Both the position numbers and the translations under genes were made by a program. 64,000 nucleotides of DNA from Gimesia benthica (GTDB taxonomy: Bacteria > Planctomycetota > Planctomycetia > Planctomycetales > Planctomycetaceae): positions 4,062,501 through 4,126,500 of the forward strand of contig NZ_CP043930.1 of the NCBI RefSeq assembly GCF_009720525.1, given 5' to 3'. Below the pieces are notes generated by a model. The model did not search any database and was not told the DNA's origin. It worked only from the letters and a program-made list of their open reading frames with translations. Below are positions 1-8,679 of this stretch, one piece after another. Each line of letters begins with the position of its first letter. The first letter of the stretch is position 1.

Positions 1-830
1 ACATCTGCATATCCGAGATTGTCCTGAAACGTCACGGTAACGTCGGTTCCCGGAAGTGCCCCACCTGAACAAGAGACCGACCCTGTCGGGATGGTTCCCA
101 GTGCTTCGAGAGCGGTTTCAATCGTAGCGGCACTCGCGTTGTAGGCGATGTTGCCCGTCCACTGCCCACCGTACCCAAGCCGGAAAGTCCCACCCGTAGG
201 GTTGTTTGGGCTGGTGATTGTCTGGACTTCATTGACTCCACCGGTCAGACCAGATACGTCAATGGTCATGATCGAGACGTTCGTCCCGGCCAGCGTCCCG
301 ATGAATTCCACGGTCCACGGTCCACCTGCTGAACCGGTCACTGTGAAGTCTCCAGAGCTGTAACTTGCCAGCCCTTCGAGCGCTGACTCAACAGTCGCCG
401 CCGATGCGTTGTAAGCGATAGGGGTTGTGGTTTCGTCGTTGAAGGTCAGGGTGAAAGTACCCCCCGTCGCTGCGGTTCCCCCGAGTGTGATGACCTGTTT
501 TTCATTGTTACCTGATCCGATCGAAGTGGTGACGGCGAACGGCTTACCAGCTGTTCTCGATGTGAGATTAATAGTTCCGTCTTCCTCGTCGTTGGCATCG
601 GCCCCGACTGAGGCGGTGATCTCCGTGAATTCAGGGATTGTCGAGGCGTTCCAGGCTGCCATCAACTCAGTTACCACGGCGGACTGTGTGGTTCCTGTGA
701 GCGTCACGGATAGCGTTTTGTGGCCGATGGTGAAAGTAACTGTCTGCCCCGCTTCAATGTCCGTGGGTATAGCGACCGTGTCGATTTGAGCCACAGCGGG
801 GGCGCCGCCGATCCAAATTGGTGAAGCCAT
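1..830 (-). CDS. Phage-module structural protein with ~90-residue repeats (3' end beyond window)
   Basis: Open frame read on the minus strand from ATG at 830 and still open at base 1, so the C-terminus is missing; 276 residues are visible. The protein is rich in Thr, Gly and Ala and predicted to be mostly beta. Two tandem copies of a repeat are seen about 90 residues apart: each has a TGGTF segment (residues ~122 and ~212) followed by AYNASAAT and an ALE-containing helix (~139-154 and ~229-244). It follows the distal-tail gene by 15 bp in a leftward virion-gene string, which suggests a tail or fibre component. No family is recognised with certainty; a host surface-type repeat protein is the alternative. 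Confidence 0.6.
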   Translation of the reverse strand, partial: MASPIWIGGAPAVAQIDTVAIPTDIEAGQTVTFTIGHKTLSVTLTGTTQSAVVTELMAAWNASTIPEFTEITASVGADANDEEDGTINLTSRTAGKPFAVTTSIGSGNNEKQVITLGGTAATGGTFTLTFNDETTTPIAYNASAATVESALEGLASYSSGDFTVTGSAGGPWTVEFIGTLAGTNVSIMTIDVSGLTGGVNEVQTITSPNNPTGGTFRLGYGGQWTGNIAYNASAATIETALEALGTIPTGSVSCSGGALPGTDVTVTFQDNLGYAD

Positions 831-845
831 ATAATCATTCCTTTG

Positions 846-1574
846 TTATGGTGCTGCCGGGAATGGCTGGTTGCGTTCGAATGTGTAATTCCAGAAGATT
901 GGGTACTCGATTGTGTTGTTGTTAATGCGTCGCGGGTTCCCCTGACGGATGACACGGCGGTCCAGCTTTTCGAAGTCTGCAAGATGTGCCAGTGGTGAGT
1001 CAGGTGTCGGATATCGCAGCAGGCCGACGCGTCGCCCGCTCTGCTGAATCGTGACGACGCTCGTCTCTGTGAGTTGCTGCTTCTGAAATCGTCCCGTGAT
1101 CGTCGCCAGATGCGCAAACGTTGGTCCACCGGTTCCGGTGGTCGAGAGCTGCGATTCGTAGTCCAGGATGTAGGGGTCGCCGTTCACGCCGACTGACGTG
1201 TCGTAGAGGTATGCAGCCTCCAGCACGATCTGATACTGACGACGGTTCACCAGTTCCCCTGGGGCCGCTCCTCGCTCGAAGCTCGGCGGTTTCACGACGC
1301 GAACACCGTAGAGTGTCTGATCGCTTTGAATGTTGAGAACTTTCGTCGCCCCGGACTGCCAGAGGATGTTTCCGTTCTGTCTCGCGTAAGCATTCGACAG
1401 TGCCGCCTGCTTCGTGAGCAGGTCAGCTAGCGAGTCACCCTGCAGAATACCGGCGATCGTTAAAGTAATGCTCTCACCGTAGACGAAGCCGGACGGGTTC
1501 TCCAAGCCGCGTTTCGCGACGTCAACGGTCACTTCGTATTCAGCGTGGGAGTAGTTGTTGTACGTGAAGATCAT
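846..1574 (-). CDS. Putative distal tail protein, phage module
   Basis: A 242-residue protein, no signal peptide or membrane segment. Its ATG (1574) overlaps the tape-measure stop as ATGA, so it is probably translated by re-initiation. Position directly after the tape measure in the gene order is where siphoviruses keep their distal tail or baseplate-hub protein, and the sequence is beta-rich with a mid-protein segment of the kind VVKPPSFERG. I do not recognise a specific family, so the role rests on position only. Confidence 0.55.
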   Translation of the reverse strand: MIFTYNNYSHAEYEVTVDVAKRGLENPSGFVYGESITLTIAGILQGDSLADLLTKQAALSNAYARQNGNILWQSGATKVLNIQSDQTLYGVRVVKPPSFERGAAPGELVNRRQYQIVLEAAYLYDTSVGVNGDPYILDYESQLSTTGTGGPTFAHLATITGRFQKQQLTETSVVTIQQSGRRVGLLRYPTPDSPLAHLADFEKLDRRVIRQGNPRRINNNTIEYPIFWNYTFERNQPFPAAP

Positions 1575-3829
1575 GGACTATAGTACCCCCGCATCAACTC
1601 ACTGTTATTGACCGCTTCCTTTAGTCGTTCGTTACTTCCATATACTGCGTCGAGTAATCCCAGCAGGGCTTGTTCGACTCCAACTCCGGATTGTGTGACC
1701 TGATCGGTAGCATTCCCTATTTTTTGTTGTGGATTCTGCTCTTTTCCTTGAGCTTCTTGGCTAAGTGAATTGTCAAGAAAGAATGATGCTGCAGCAGTGG
1801 CCGCGCCGCTTGTTCGCAGGAGTCGATGAAGCTCGCTACCTGTAATACTGTCCGAGCTAGTGTACTCTCCCACAACGTCTTTAAAGTGACCGAAAACACT
1901 TTTAGACTCAGGAATATTATCGACCCGGTTTTGCTCAACCTGTTTTTGACGACGATCATCATCAACCTGCTGTTGGGCTGCGATCTGCTCCTGATTCAGC
2001 TCCTTCAGGCGGTTCGATCCGACCAGCAGGTCATCTTCGACCTGTCTCTGTTCCCGGACGACCCGCTGTTTCTGTGCTTCCGCTTCCTGTTTCTGCTTCC
2101 GTGCTTCGGCTTCGGCCTGCTGAGAATCGCGGAACCCGTCGCCGAGACCAGCGGCAACGGCAACTGATCCGGCGGCGATCCCCTGCTGGGCACGGTAGTC
2201 GCGGACAATGTCCGAACCGAATCCGGGTGTCCTCTCCAGGAAGCGGATATCACGATCGGAGAGTTGTTCCCCCGCCTGTCTGCGGCGGTTAATATCTTTC
2301 AGGCGTTCCTGCTTGTAGCCGCTCAGCTCGGCGAACCGCTGATGCACCGATTTCTGGGCATCCTCCGCTGCCTTGATCGCATCCTTGCTCGCCCTAACCT
2401 GATCTTCGGCGACTTTCTTCTGGTCCATCAGAACGGAAAGCCGCTGCCGGTCTGCGTCGATCAAGTATCGGTTCGCCTCTTCGAGTTGCCGGGCGACTCG
2501 GAGCTGACCCTCTGTTGAAGCAAATCCATCATTTGCTATGTGCTCCTTTTCCGCTTCGCGGAATTCGAGCAACTCCTGCTCAGCGGCTTTAACCTCACGC
2601 AGTGCTTCGATGCGTGTCCGCTCTGCTGAATCGAGCGGGTTGTTGTTGTTTTGGGCGAGTTCGTAGTTGATCCGGTCCTGCAGTGCTGCCGTGGCGCGTG
2701 CCGACGAGCGATAACCAGCCTCTTGAGCGGCCCGCTCGGTAAACAGGTCCCGCTGCAGCTCTTTTCGCTGTTTCGCTTCCTCCGCTTTATGGAGATCCTC
2801 GGCAGATTTCGCCGCACTGTCGGCGGCGTTCTTCCAGCCGATCACAGCCCCGGTGAGCGTCTCTGTTTTTTCACTGGCCCCGAATAGGCCAGAGATCAAT
2901 GTCTTCAGCCCCTCGTGTAGTGCAAGACCAGCTGCGACAACAGCAGTGGCCGTTGCTGTGGCCCCGGCGACTGCACCGAGAGAGAGCCCACCGCCCCCGG
3001 CGATCTTTGCCCCGAGTGCACCGCCGACCTCAGACGCAATCTTACCGCCAGCGCCGCGAGTTCCTACGGCACCGCCGGCAACACCACCAGTGACGGCAGC
3101 CGCACCTTGTGTCGCAGCGACACGGGTATTGCTCGCAGAGAGTAGGGCGTTTGCTGTTGCCTGTGCTCGTGTCGCTTCATTAAGCGAGGTCAGAGCCTCG
3201 CGGCCTTTCCAGACCAGCTCGGTGAATCCTTTCAGTGCTTTGTAGCCCGCTTCAACTTTCTGGAAGCCTTGCTCAAATTTCTTGAAATTCTCATCGCTCA
3301 TCAGACCCAGATTCGCCAGGCCTTCCGTGAGGTCCATCACTCCCTGCAGAGCAGCGAGGCCCGCTTCAGTTGCTTTTTGTTGTGATTCAAGCTGTTTTTT
3401 GTGTGCTGCTTTCAGTTTTTCAGAAGCCTTGGCTTCGTTTTCCAGGCATTTCTCACGTTTGTCCGACTCCTTTTTTGTCTTATCAGTCTTCGCGTCTTCC
3501 AGGCTCTCCCAGATCCTTTTCATTCTTTTGGTGATTTTTCGGAGCTGACTGACAACCTTTTTATTCGTTTTCTGATTTTCTTCAAGGCTTTCCTCTCCCA
3601 GGCGACTAATTGAGTTCAAGAGTTCATTATTAAACTGTTCTCTTTTTTTCAGTTCTTTCTCCGAGATTTTAACGCGAATATCTGCGGCAGCCTTTGCCGC
3701 CTTAATTGCCGCTGTTTCTATCTCTTCGAAAGTTTTAATCATTTTCCCGGCAACACTCTTGTTCTTAGGATTTGCGACCAGGCTTAATTGAATAACAACA
3801 TTTCGTTGTGCTTCGGCTGCTTTAATCAT
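1571..3829 (-). CDS. Putative tail tape measure protein
   Basis: A 752-residue, highly charged, Ala/Gln/Glu/Lys-rich protein with long predicted coiled coils (about residues 30-170 and 340-640) on both sides of a hydrophobic Gly/Ala-rich stretch (about 215-320, with GGVAGGAVG and a possible membrane-inserting helix). This layout is what tape measure proteins look like: they set tail length and help DNA pass the host envelope. It sits just after the two tail-assembly chaperone frames, the conserved place in lambda-like tails. Its start overlaps the stop of the preceding frame (ATGA at 3826-3829) and its stop overlaps the next gene's start. At 752 residues it predicts a short tail. No lytic or peptidase domain was seen. 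Confidence 0.75.
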   Translation of the reverse strand: MIKAAEAQRNVVIQLSLVANPKNKSVAGKMIKTFEEIETAAIKAAKAAADIRVKISEKELKKREQFNNELLNSISRLGEESLEENQKTNKKVVSQLRKITKRMKRIWESLEDAKTDKTKKESDKREKCLENEAKASEKLKAAHKKQLESQQKATEAGLAALQGVMDLTEGLANLGLMSDENFKKFEQGFQKVEAGYKALKGFTELVWKGREALTSLNEATRAQATANALLSASNTRVAATQGAAAVTGGVAGGAVGTRGAGGKIASEVGGALGAKIAGGGGLSLGAVAGATATATAVVAAGLALHEGLKTLISGLFGASEKTETLTGAVIGWKNAADSAAKSAEDLHKAEEAKQRKELQRDLFTERAAQEAGYRSSARATAALQDRINYELAQNNNNPLDSAERTRIEALREVKAAEQELLEFREAEKEHIANDGFASTEGQLRVARQLEEANRYLIDADRQRLSVLMDQKKVAEDQVRASKDAIKAAEDAQKSVHQRFAELSGYKQERLKDINRRRQAGEQLSDRDIRFLERTPGFGSDIVRDYRAQQGIAAGSVAVAAGLGDGFRDSQQAEAEARKQKQEAEAQKQRVVREQRQVEDDLLVGSNRLKELNQEQIAAQQQVDDDRRQKQVEQNRVDNIPESKSVFGHFKDVVGEYTSSDSITGSELHRLLRTSGAATAAASFFLDNSLSQEAQGKEQNPQQKIGNATDQVTQSGVGVEQALLGLLDAVYGSNERLKEAVNNSELMRGYYSP

Positions 3830-4221
3830 TGTGATCTGTTAGCTCCCATCAGCGCGACCAATTCTTCAAATCTCTTTTTCTCGCTAGACTGATCAACGGT
3901 CCTTTGGATTAATCGGGCGTTCCTGCGGACAATTGGATCATCTGGAAATGCTCCGACAGCTTTACATTCGAGATAATGCAAGTATGCCTGAATGTTTCTG
4001 TGGGTTAATGTATTCTGTTTCTCTGGTGTTCCCTTCGGACAGCCAGAAGGAGTTTTGCAGAGTGGCAGATGCTTTTGATGCCTGAGATTTGGCCTTCCAT
4101 CTGCCCTGCCATTATGTGTTTCAACTTTTCCATAACCTTCAGTGCCAGGTGTGTCGTTGTAGGCATATTTCAAGCAGTGGATACAGTCGCGCACTGCAAA
4201 CTGCGGGTAGAGTAAAATCAA
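3826..4221 (-). CDS. Tail assembly chaperone, downstream (gpT-like) frame, reached by -1 frameshift
   Basis: This frame has no ATG at its front; the first possible start is TTG at 4221, which lies inside the hairpin of the frameshift signal. The -1 frame is open from the slippery site into this frame with six linking codons (LIAGVE), giving a fusion of about 287 residues with the upstream protein. This mirrors lambda gpG/gpGT, where the fusion recruits tail tube and tape measure. The frame encodes Cys/His pairs (CIHC near its start, HLPLC and a Cys 7 residues on) that could bind zinc. It overlaps the tape measure start by 4 bases. Independent translation from TTG cannot be ruled out. Confidence 0.7.
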   Translation of the reverse strand: MILLYPQFAVRDCIHCLKYAYNDTPGTEGYGKVETHNGRADGRPNLRHQKHLPLCKTPSGCPKGTPEKQNTLTHRNIQAYLHYLECKAVGAFPDDPIVRRNARLIQRTVDQSSEKKRFEELVALMGANRSQ

Positions 4222-4245
4222 CTCTACCCCTGCGATCAGTTTTTT
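4205..4245 (-). promoter_or_regulatory. Programmed -1 ribosomal frameshift signal
   Basis: Read on the minus strand: slippery heptamer A AAA AAC (4245-4239) in the correct phase (gcA AAA AAC), immediately followed by the zero-frame TGA (4238-4236), a 9-nt spacer, and a hairpin whose arms GGGTAGAG (4229-4222) and CTCTACCC (4212-4205) pair perfectly, with one more T-A pair possible inside. The -1 frame leads straight into the downstream chaperone frame without a stop. Confidence 0.85.
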
Positions 4246-4688
4246 GCCTGTTTCGCCGTTTTATTACCCGATCCATCCGACTCACCAGATAACAGTTCGT
4301 CAAAATTCAGGTCGGACTCGTCATTTAACTCCTCTTGAGACCCATCTACATCATCGTCGCTACCATCAAAGCAGGTCACGATATTGAATAGACGGTCTTT
4401 CAGTGGTTTTTTAATTCGTTTTAGGTTTTGAGCGTTGATTGGAAGTGGGGAGCCCTGGTGATCCTGCAGGTCCCACTCAATAAGCTGTCGCATTAAAGTC
4501 TGATCTACAATTTCACCTTGCGCTTTCGCCGATTTTTCGAAATAATTGTGCATCAACGCCCGTACCGATTCCGGAAGTACGGGACGATATTGAAACCGTA
4601 CGGTTTCGTGAACGTTTTTTATCTCTTTGATCAATCCGTTTTCTGTATAACCATCTGGAATATAGGCCCTGGCCTGTGATGTAGACAT
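4236..4688 (-). CDS. Tail assembly chaperone, upstream (gpG-like) frame
   Basis: A 150-residue soluble protein with an acidic C-terminal third (Asp/Glu/Ser-rich, residues ~110-140) and a Lys-rich end at the slippery site. ATG at 4688 has a purine-rich AAGGA about 10 bases upstream. Position between tail tube and tape measure, and the frameshift signal at its 3' end, identify it as the counterpart of lambda gpG: it would coat the tape measure during tail assembly, with a minor share of ribosomes making the longer fusion. No sequence family is recognised directly; the call rests on gene order plus the recoding signal. Confidence 0.75.
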   Translation of the reverse strand: MSTSQARAYIPDGYTENGLIKEIKNVHETVRFQYRPVLPESVRALMHNYFEKSAKAQGEIVDQTLMRQLIEWDLQDHQGSPLPINAQNLKRIKKPLKDRLFNIVTCFDGSDDDVDGSQEELNDESDLNFDELLSGESDGSGNKTAKQAKN

Positions 4689-4745
4689 TTCGTGTTTTTC
4701 CTTTTCTCAGATCAAGAATTGCATGAAATCAATGATGTGCCGAGT

Positions 4746-5639
4746 TCACGCATGTGCGTTGGTAACAATGAGACTGGGAGTGCTGCCTGCTTTGCGAACC
4801 ATGCCTTCCAGAGGCAATCGAGTAACCTGCGCCTTAGTGGTTCCGGGAGTTTTTGAGGGATACTGAATCGTACCGAACGTAAACGTCAGGATGTTGCTCG
4901 TGATTTCGGTGTTCGTAAATACCAGTGATCCACCCGCGCCGGTGAGATCCTGTTTTATTAAGTCCAGGTTATCCGTACTCCAGGGGTGATTAGTTGAAAG
5001 CGTGATGACTCGATCCAGAAGAGGGAGGTCCACTCGCGTGAGATTATTCTCAAATCGTTCTGTATCCAACTGGTTTTCAATCGTGAGGCTGAATTCACTA
5101 AACTCGCGAGTAGTGCTTTGCAAGGTAAGGACACCGTCTTCAAAGCGATATGGACTTTCGGTCGGTGTCGCTAACGTCGGAAAAGTGCCTGCATTTCCTT
5201 CTGTTTCTGTTTCGGCTTCGATGTCGAGCTCGATAAAGACCATCTGCCCTGACGAGCCGGTAAATGTCGCGCGAGCAATTCTACATCCTGAGTATGTGTA
5301 AACTTTTTCGTCTCGATCGACCATCATGTAGAATTCCGGAAGTGAATCTTCCAGGCCGAATTCATTTGAACTCTCATCACCACCTAAGATCAGCGGTAGC
5401 AATGTGTCGAGAGCTAACCGGCTCGCAGCCAGTTTGATAGAGCCGCTACAGCGTTTCTGACCCAGTCTGGTTCGTTCAGCGAGATGCTCGGTCGTACCAG
5501 TCGTGCCTCCTGTTTCGTCGATCGTCTGCGTTTCAATGAGCGATTCTGAATCAATAATTTCGATGGGGATTGAACTAGTGTCGAAAGGAAGGGCAGAGTC
5601 GATCGCCACACGCGTAAAAGTTCCGATTCCTAAAGTCAT
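4746..5639 (-). CDS. Phage tail tube protein
   Basis: A 297-residue beta-rich protein without signal peptide, in the position of the major tail tube gene between the head-tail joining genes and the chaperones. The N-terminal part (SSIPIEIIDSESL, then a TGTTEH segment) and two similar halves of alternating strands fit the tube family (Phage_tube_2-like) that stacks as hexamer rings to form the DNA conduit. ATG at 5639 has AAGGAAAC upstream. Distance to the next gene is 57 bp. Family assignment is by pattern and context, not by a diagnostic motif. Confidence 0.75.
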   Translation of the reverse strand: MTLGIGTFTRVAIDSALPFDTSSIPIEIIDSESLIETQTIDETGGTTGTTEHLAERTRLGQKRCSGSIKLAASRLALDTLLPLILGGDESSNEFGLEDSLPEFYMMVDRDEKVYTYSGCRIARATFTGSSGQMVFIELDIEAETETEGNAGTFPTLATPTESPYRFEDGVLTLQSTTREFSEFSLTIENQLDTERFENNLTRVDLPLLDRVITLSTNHPWSTDNLDLIKQDLTGAGGSLVFTNTEITSNILTFTFGTIQYPSKTPGTTKAQVTRLPLEGMVRKAGSTPSLIVTNAHA

Positions 5640-5656
5640 GGATTGTTTCCTTATTA

Positions 5657-6109
5657 TTAAATAGCGTCTATCACAGTCATTATGTGGTCTCGCAGTTTTT
5701 CGGCCGCGGAATCCTGTAAGTCCTCAGAAATACCAATAAAAGGACGAGCAGGAATTGTTCCAGTTCCGTATTGGTGGAAGGCTGCGTAAAACACACTGGT
5801 TCCTAACAATGTTGAATCCTGTGTCACAGTTTCAATATGTCCTGAGCTGTTTGAGATGACGCTCTGCATCAGCTTCCCGGTATCGATCAGAGGACGCGTG
5901 CCTGGGTTATGCCCGGGAGGTCTGGGATGTTTAGGAGGTGCCCAGGCAATTCCACCAGAGGATTGACTGTCTAAGAAACCCTCACCCAGAGCACTTGCAA
6001 GATCATCATTCCACTTACTCAGGATGTCCGAAGCTTGAGGTTCCGCTAGTCTTTGGACGACTCCATTGAGGAATTCTCTGAGTTCGCTGGTTGTAATTGT
6101 TTCAGGCAT
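5657..6109 (-). CDS. Phage virion morphogenesis protein (gpG / gp10-like tail completion)
   Basis: 150 residues. Carries the typical signature of Mu gpG-like / HK97 gp10-like proteins: PLIDTGKLMQSV (about 74-85), then YAAFHQYGTGTIPARPFIG (about 108-126), followed by a C-terminal helix. These proteins complete the head-proximal end of the tail. ATG at 6109 with AAGGACC 9 bases upstream; the gene overlaps the preceding one by 64 bases, which the strong ribosome binding site supports as real. Confidence 0.85.
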   Translation of the reverse strand: MPETITTSELREFLNGVVQRLAEPQASDILSKWNDDLASALGEGFLDSQSSGGIAWAPPKHPRPPGHNPGTRPLIDTGKLMQSVISNSSGHIETVTQDSTLLGTSVFYAAFHQYGTGTIPARPFIGISEDLQDSAAEKLRDHIMTVIDAI

Positions 6110-6315
6110 CGTGAATGGTCCTTGATTTTTTTAATATTGAACCCTGCCAGGCTTTGCACATCGCTGCTTGAGAAGTGATTCCGATTCGTACTGATCTGAT
6201 CGGCATAGAGTTCGACTGCCTCTGAAACATTGCTGGTTTTAAAACGCAGGCCACCAAAGACATTCGTGCTGACTTTGATAAATTCTGCTGCTTTCACTTC
6301 AATTTCATAACTCAT
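6046..6315 (-). CDS. Small phage-module protein, unknown function
   Basis: 89 residues from ATG at 6315, which overlaps the stop of the preceding gene (ATGA), so this start is preferred over an upstream non-ATG start at 6342. Soluble, charged, no recognised motif. Its 3' end overlaps the morphogenesis gene by 64 bases. Its place between the tail terminator candidate and gpG-like protein suggests a head-tail interface role, but nothing in the sequence proves this. Confidence 0.6.
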   Translation of the reverse strand: MSYEIEVKAAEFIKVSTNVFGGLRFKTSNVSEAVELYADQISTNRNHFSSSDVQSLAGFNIKKIKDHSRCLKQLQPANSENSSMESSKD

Positions 6316-6764
6316 TCGCGTGTCTCCCAACTGATAAACCACAGAGTAATTCCTGCATGAAATTCTCCCGCTTCGAACCAGCTGGGGTCGACCACCAGCC
6401 CGGGAGCGACATAACTGTTTACGATTGTGTCGACGCCTGCCAGACGAGGTGTGCGAAACTGTTTCAGAATGGCTTCATACCAACTCAGGTACTTGTTTCG
6501 ATTGGCTGTCTGATTCTGGTTGTCTGTATCAACGATATAGATTCCTACCTGGTATTCGATCTGATCCCTCAAATTTGTACCTTGTGAAGGATTATGCCTG
6601 GGTGTTCCAGCTACAATCAGAATCGCAGGAAAATCGGTAACCAGAAAATTTCGAGTCGAAGGAACTTTTTGGATATGCACATGGTCATTGGCGATGTCAG
6701 TCAGATTTAGATTCTGTATTTCTGACCGGACTGTCGTGAGGATACTTTCAATAATCGCAGTCAT
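6312..6764 (-). CDS. Putative tail terminator / minor tail protein
   Basis: 150 residues from ATG at 6764, coupled by ATGA to the gene before it (stop at 6761-6763) and in turn coupled to the gene after it. An earlier start at 6791 exists in frame but lacks the coupling. The layout (N-terminal helix, ILIVAGTPRHNP strand turn, YQVGIYIVDTD strand, then helix and a C-terminal strand) resembles tail terminator proteins, which have a similar length and gene position. No diagnostic motif; call by context. Confidence 0.6.
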   Translation of the reverse strand: MTAIIESILTTVRSEIQNLNLTDIANDHVHIQKVPSTRNFLVTDFPAILIVAGTPRHNPSQGTNLRDQIEYQVGIYIVDTDNQNQTANRNKYLSWYEAILKQFRTPRLAGVDTIVNSYVAPGLVVDPSWFEAGEFHAGITLWFISWETRE

Positions 6765-7102
6765 TTCGCCCTCCGGCAGATACATCGCCAATGTGTTCGT
6801 AGACGGACACGGGTGACTGACATCACGCTGTAGACTACGCTATTCTGATCGGTGATCGTGTCCCCGGTTTCAATCTCTGCCCCATTCAATAACACGTTGG
6901 GGATATTCCAGACGATCCCCTCATGAGCAGAAGTCACCAGGCCTTTGGCTACGTCATTCCGAGTAAGATCTCTCATCCAGGCATGAGAGACTGTGGCCGA
7001 AGTAATCGAGTCATTATTCACTCCACGCCTGGTTGTTAGAGTGATCGGTTCTGTGCACGGAACTTTAAGGTAGAGCAAGTCCATTTGCTGGATAGACACC
7101 AT
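6761..7102 (-). CDS. Putative head-tail joining (stopper) protein
   Basis: 113 residues, beta-rich, starting at ATG 7102 which overlaps the connector gene's stop (TGATG). The segment LNGAEIETGDTITDQNSVVYSV is typical of small beta-barrel stopper proteins that plug the portal after packaging. It follows the gp6-like connector, as in HK97-type gene order. The Arg-rich end (RVRLRTHWR) is unusual but within range. Confidence 0.6.
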   Translation of the reverse strand: MVSIQQMDLLYLKVPCTEPITLTTRRGVNNDSITSATVSHAWMRDLTRNDVAKGLVTSAHEGIVWNIPNVLLNGAEIETGDTITDQNSVVYSVMSVTRVRLRTHWRCICRRAK

Positions 7103-7764
7103 CAGAGCACCACCTTCCGGTATCGCGAGAGGGATCCTTTGATGGAATCCAACAAACTGGCTTCAGCTTCAGATCCAGAAAGGGTGTAGCTGAAATCCTC
7201 GATGGACTCTGAATGAATACGCCCTGCATGATTGCGTGATTCCAACATCGCAGTGACCAGCCTGTTTGTTGCAAACTGGATATCCGCTGGCACGGTTTCC
7301 CATCCTGCGATATAAACGACTTTGATATTTCCTTTTCCTATTCCAGGAGAACTGGCAAGTTGTCCTCTTTGAGTCCTTTGAGGACGATTCCAGTCTGTAC
7401 CCAGTCGGTAGAGAATTCCGCTGTCACTCACTTCTGTTGCTGAAGCATTATTCTTTCTTAGAACATAATCCGTCCCTGGTACCAGCAAACTGGATTCTGG
7501 AAAGGCATCTGTACCATCTCCGTAATACCCCTTGGGATCTATATAAACTGATGTAACAGACTGTACCGGACTCTGGTTCAGAACCAGGACTGGGGTTCCG
7601 GTCCCGCTGTAATACTCGGTATAACTTGCCTGTTCAATTTCCCGCTGCAGGTAGCCTTTGACCAATTCCTCTGACTGAGAAATCAGCAGGTCTATCACAG
7701 AGTCCAACGATGAATCACTGATTCCCTGCAATGTTTTAATTGTGGTCTTAGTCGTCCAGGTCAT
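7102..7764 (-). CDS. Phage gp6-like head-tail connector protein
   Basis: 220 residues. The N-terminal half is the helical connector fold seen in HK97 gp6-type proteins: a short helix pair (LQGISDSSLDSVIDLLISQS, about 13-32) leading to a helix with GYLQREIEQ and then a beta insertion (YYSGTGTPVLVLNQSPVQSV). The C-terminal part has the VVYIAGWETVPADIQFA turn followed by the closing helix, another family hallmark. It would form the ring below the portal. ATG at 7764; stop overlaps the next start. Confidence 0.85.
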   Translation of the reverse strand: MTWTTKTTIKTLQGISDSSLDSVIDLLISQSEELVKGYLQREIEQASYTEYYSGTGTPVLVLNQSPVQSVTSVYIDPKGYYGDGTDAFPESSLLVPGTDYVLRKNNASATEVSDSGILYRLGTDWNRPQRTQRGQLASSPGIGKGNIKVVYIAGWETVPADIQFATNRLVTAMLESRNHAGRIHSESIEDFSYTLSGSEAEASLLDSIKGSLSRYRKVVL

Positions 7765-7842
7765 ACTTCACAGCCTTCTGTGGGTCTACTGAGAGTATTT
7801 GCTTATCAATTTCAATTTGGTGTGGAAGGATGAAAAAACAGT

Positions 7843-8061
7843 TCATTCCTCTTTCGCCGTTTTAGTTGTCGATGAAGTGTGAGATGTCAGTTTGGTCTCA
7901 TTTCTATTTTGGAAGAACGCCTGAGCGAACTCATATGATTTTCTGACATAGTGTGTTGCATCAAATCCATGATGCGTCGTTGCACACATCTGTATGAAAA
8001 TCTGCTCTGCCAGACTGTCTATTTGAGTGTCTCTGACAGATTGCCTGGTACTGCGCGCCAT
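7843..8061 (-). CDS. Small phage-module protein, unknown
   Basis: 72 residues, basic at the N-terminus, Thr/Ser-rich at the C-terminus, no membrane segment. ATG at 8061 with AGGAG 8 bases upstream, so translation is well supported. Lies between a possible decoration protein and the connector. Not recognised; no homologous family is claimed. Confidence 0.6.
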   Translation of the reverse strand: MARSTRQSVRDTQIDSLAEQIFIQMCATTHHGFDATHYVRKSYEFAQAFFQNRNETKLTSHTSSTTKTAKEE

Positions 8062-8107
8062 GGAGATCTCTCCTTAAAGAAAAATGACGAAACTGGTATG
8101 AAGAGAA

Positions 8108-8620
8108 TCAGGCAATTGCAGAATCCCTGATTTCATTCACGTATCCGGCTCCCTGCAGAATGTAAAAGCCCGTTCCAAGCTGTGCATTACTTCCGACATC
8201 TGTAACATCGAACGAAACGAAAGTGAAACCGTTATCTGTGTCCAGATCGGAGGCCTGGACTTCGATGGCGATTAACGACTCATTTTCTGCACTATCAATG
8301 GTCGCTGAGTCATAACTGGCGTCTGCTGCTTGCTCGACCAGACTGAACTGGCCGATGGCGTCGATGTCAGTCGCACCGACTTTGTGCCGGATGCGTGTGA
8401 AATTCAGGGCTTTCGAATTACCGGAAGAGGCCGCATCATGTTGTTGCGCTGATATAACCGGGTCATCGCCGGCAGTTCCGATTGAAGCCAGCATGACAAA
8501 AACGCAACGTTCATAGTTTTTAAGATTCACCCGATCTCCCGTATTGACAGCCGTAGAAAGGTCAACCGGCATGAAGGCGGGGATGATGTCATGCGATTCT
8601 AAGAATTCCTGATTGAACAT
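8108..8620 (-). CDS. Possible capsid decoration protein
   Basis: 170 residues, beta-rich, directly downstream of the major capsid gene, where decoration or head-stabilising proteins are often encoded. Contains short strand-turn segments such as CVFVMLASIGTAGDDPVI (about 40-57) and ends in a Gly/Tyr-rich GFYILQGAGYV. ATG at 8620 with AAGGA about 10 bases upstream. No family is recognised; the role is inferred from gene order. Confidence 0.55.
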   Translation of the reverse strand: MFNQEFLESHDIIPAFMPVDLSTAVNTGDRVNLKNYERCVFVMLASIGTAGDDPVISAQQHDAASSGNSKALNFTRIRHKVGATDIDAIGQFSLVEQAADASYDSATIDSAENESLIAIEVQASDLDTDNGFTFVSFDVTDVGSNAQLGTGFYILQGAGYVNEIRDSAIA

Positions 8621-8679
8621 TTAATTAAATCCTTTTATCTAAGGTAGAAAATTATGAATGTGCAGTGTGGAAGGCCGGA

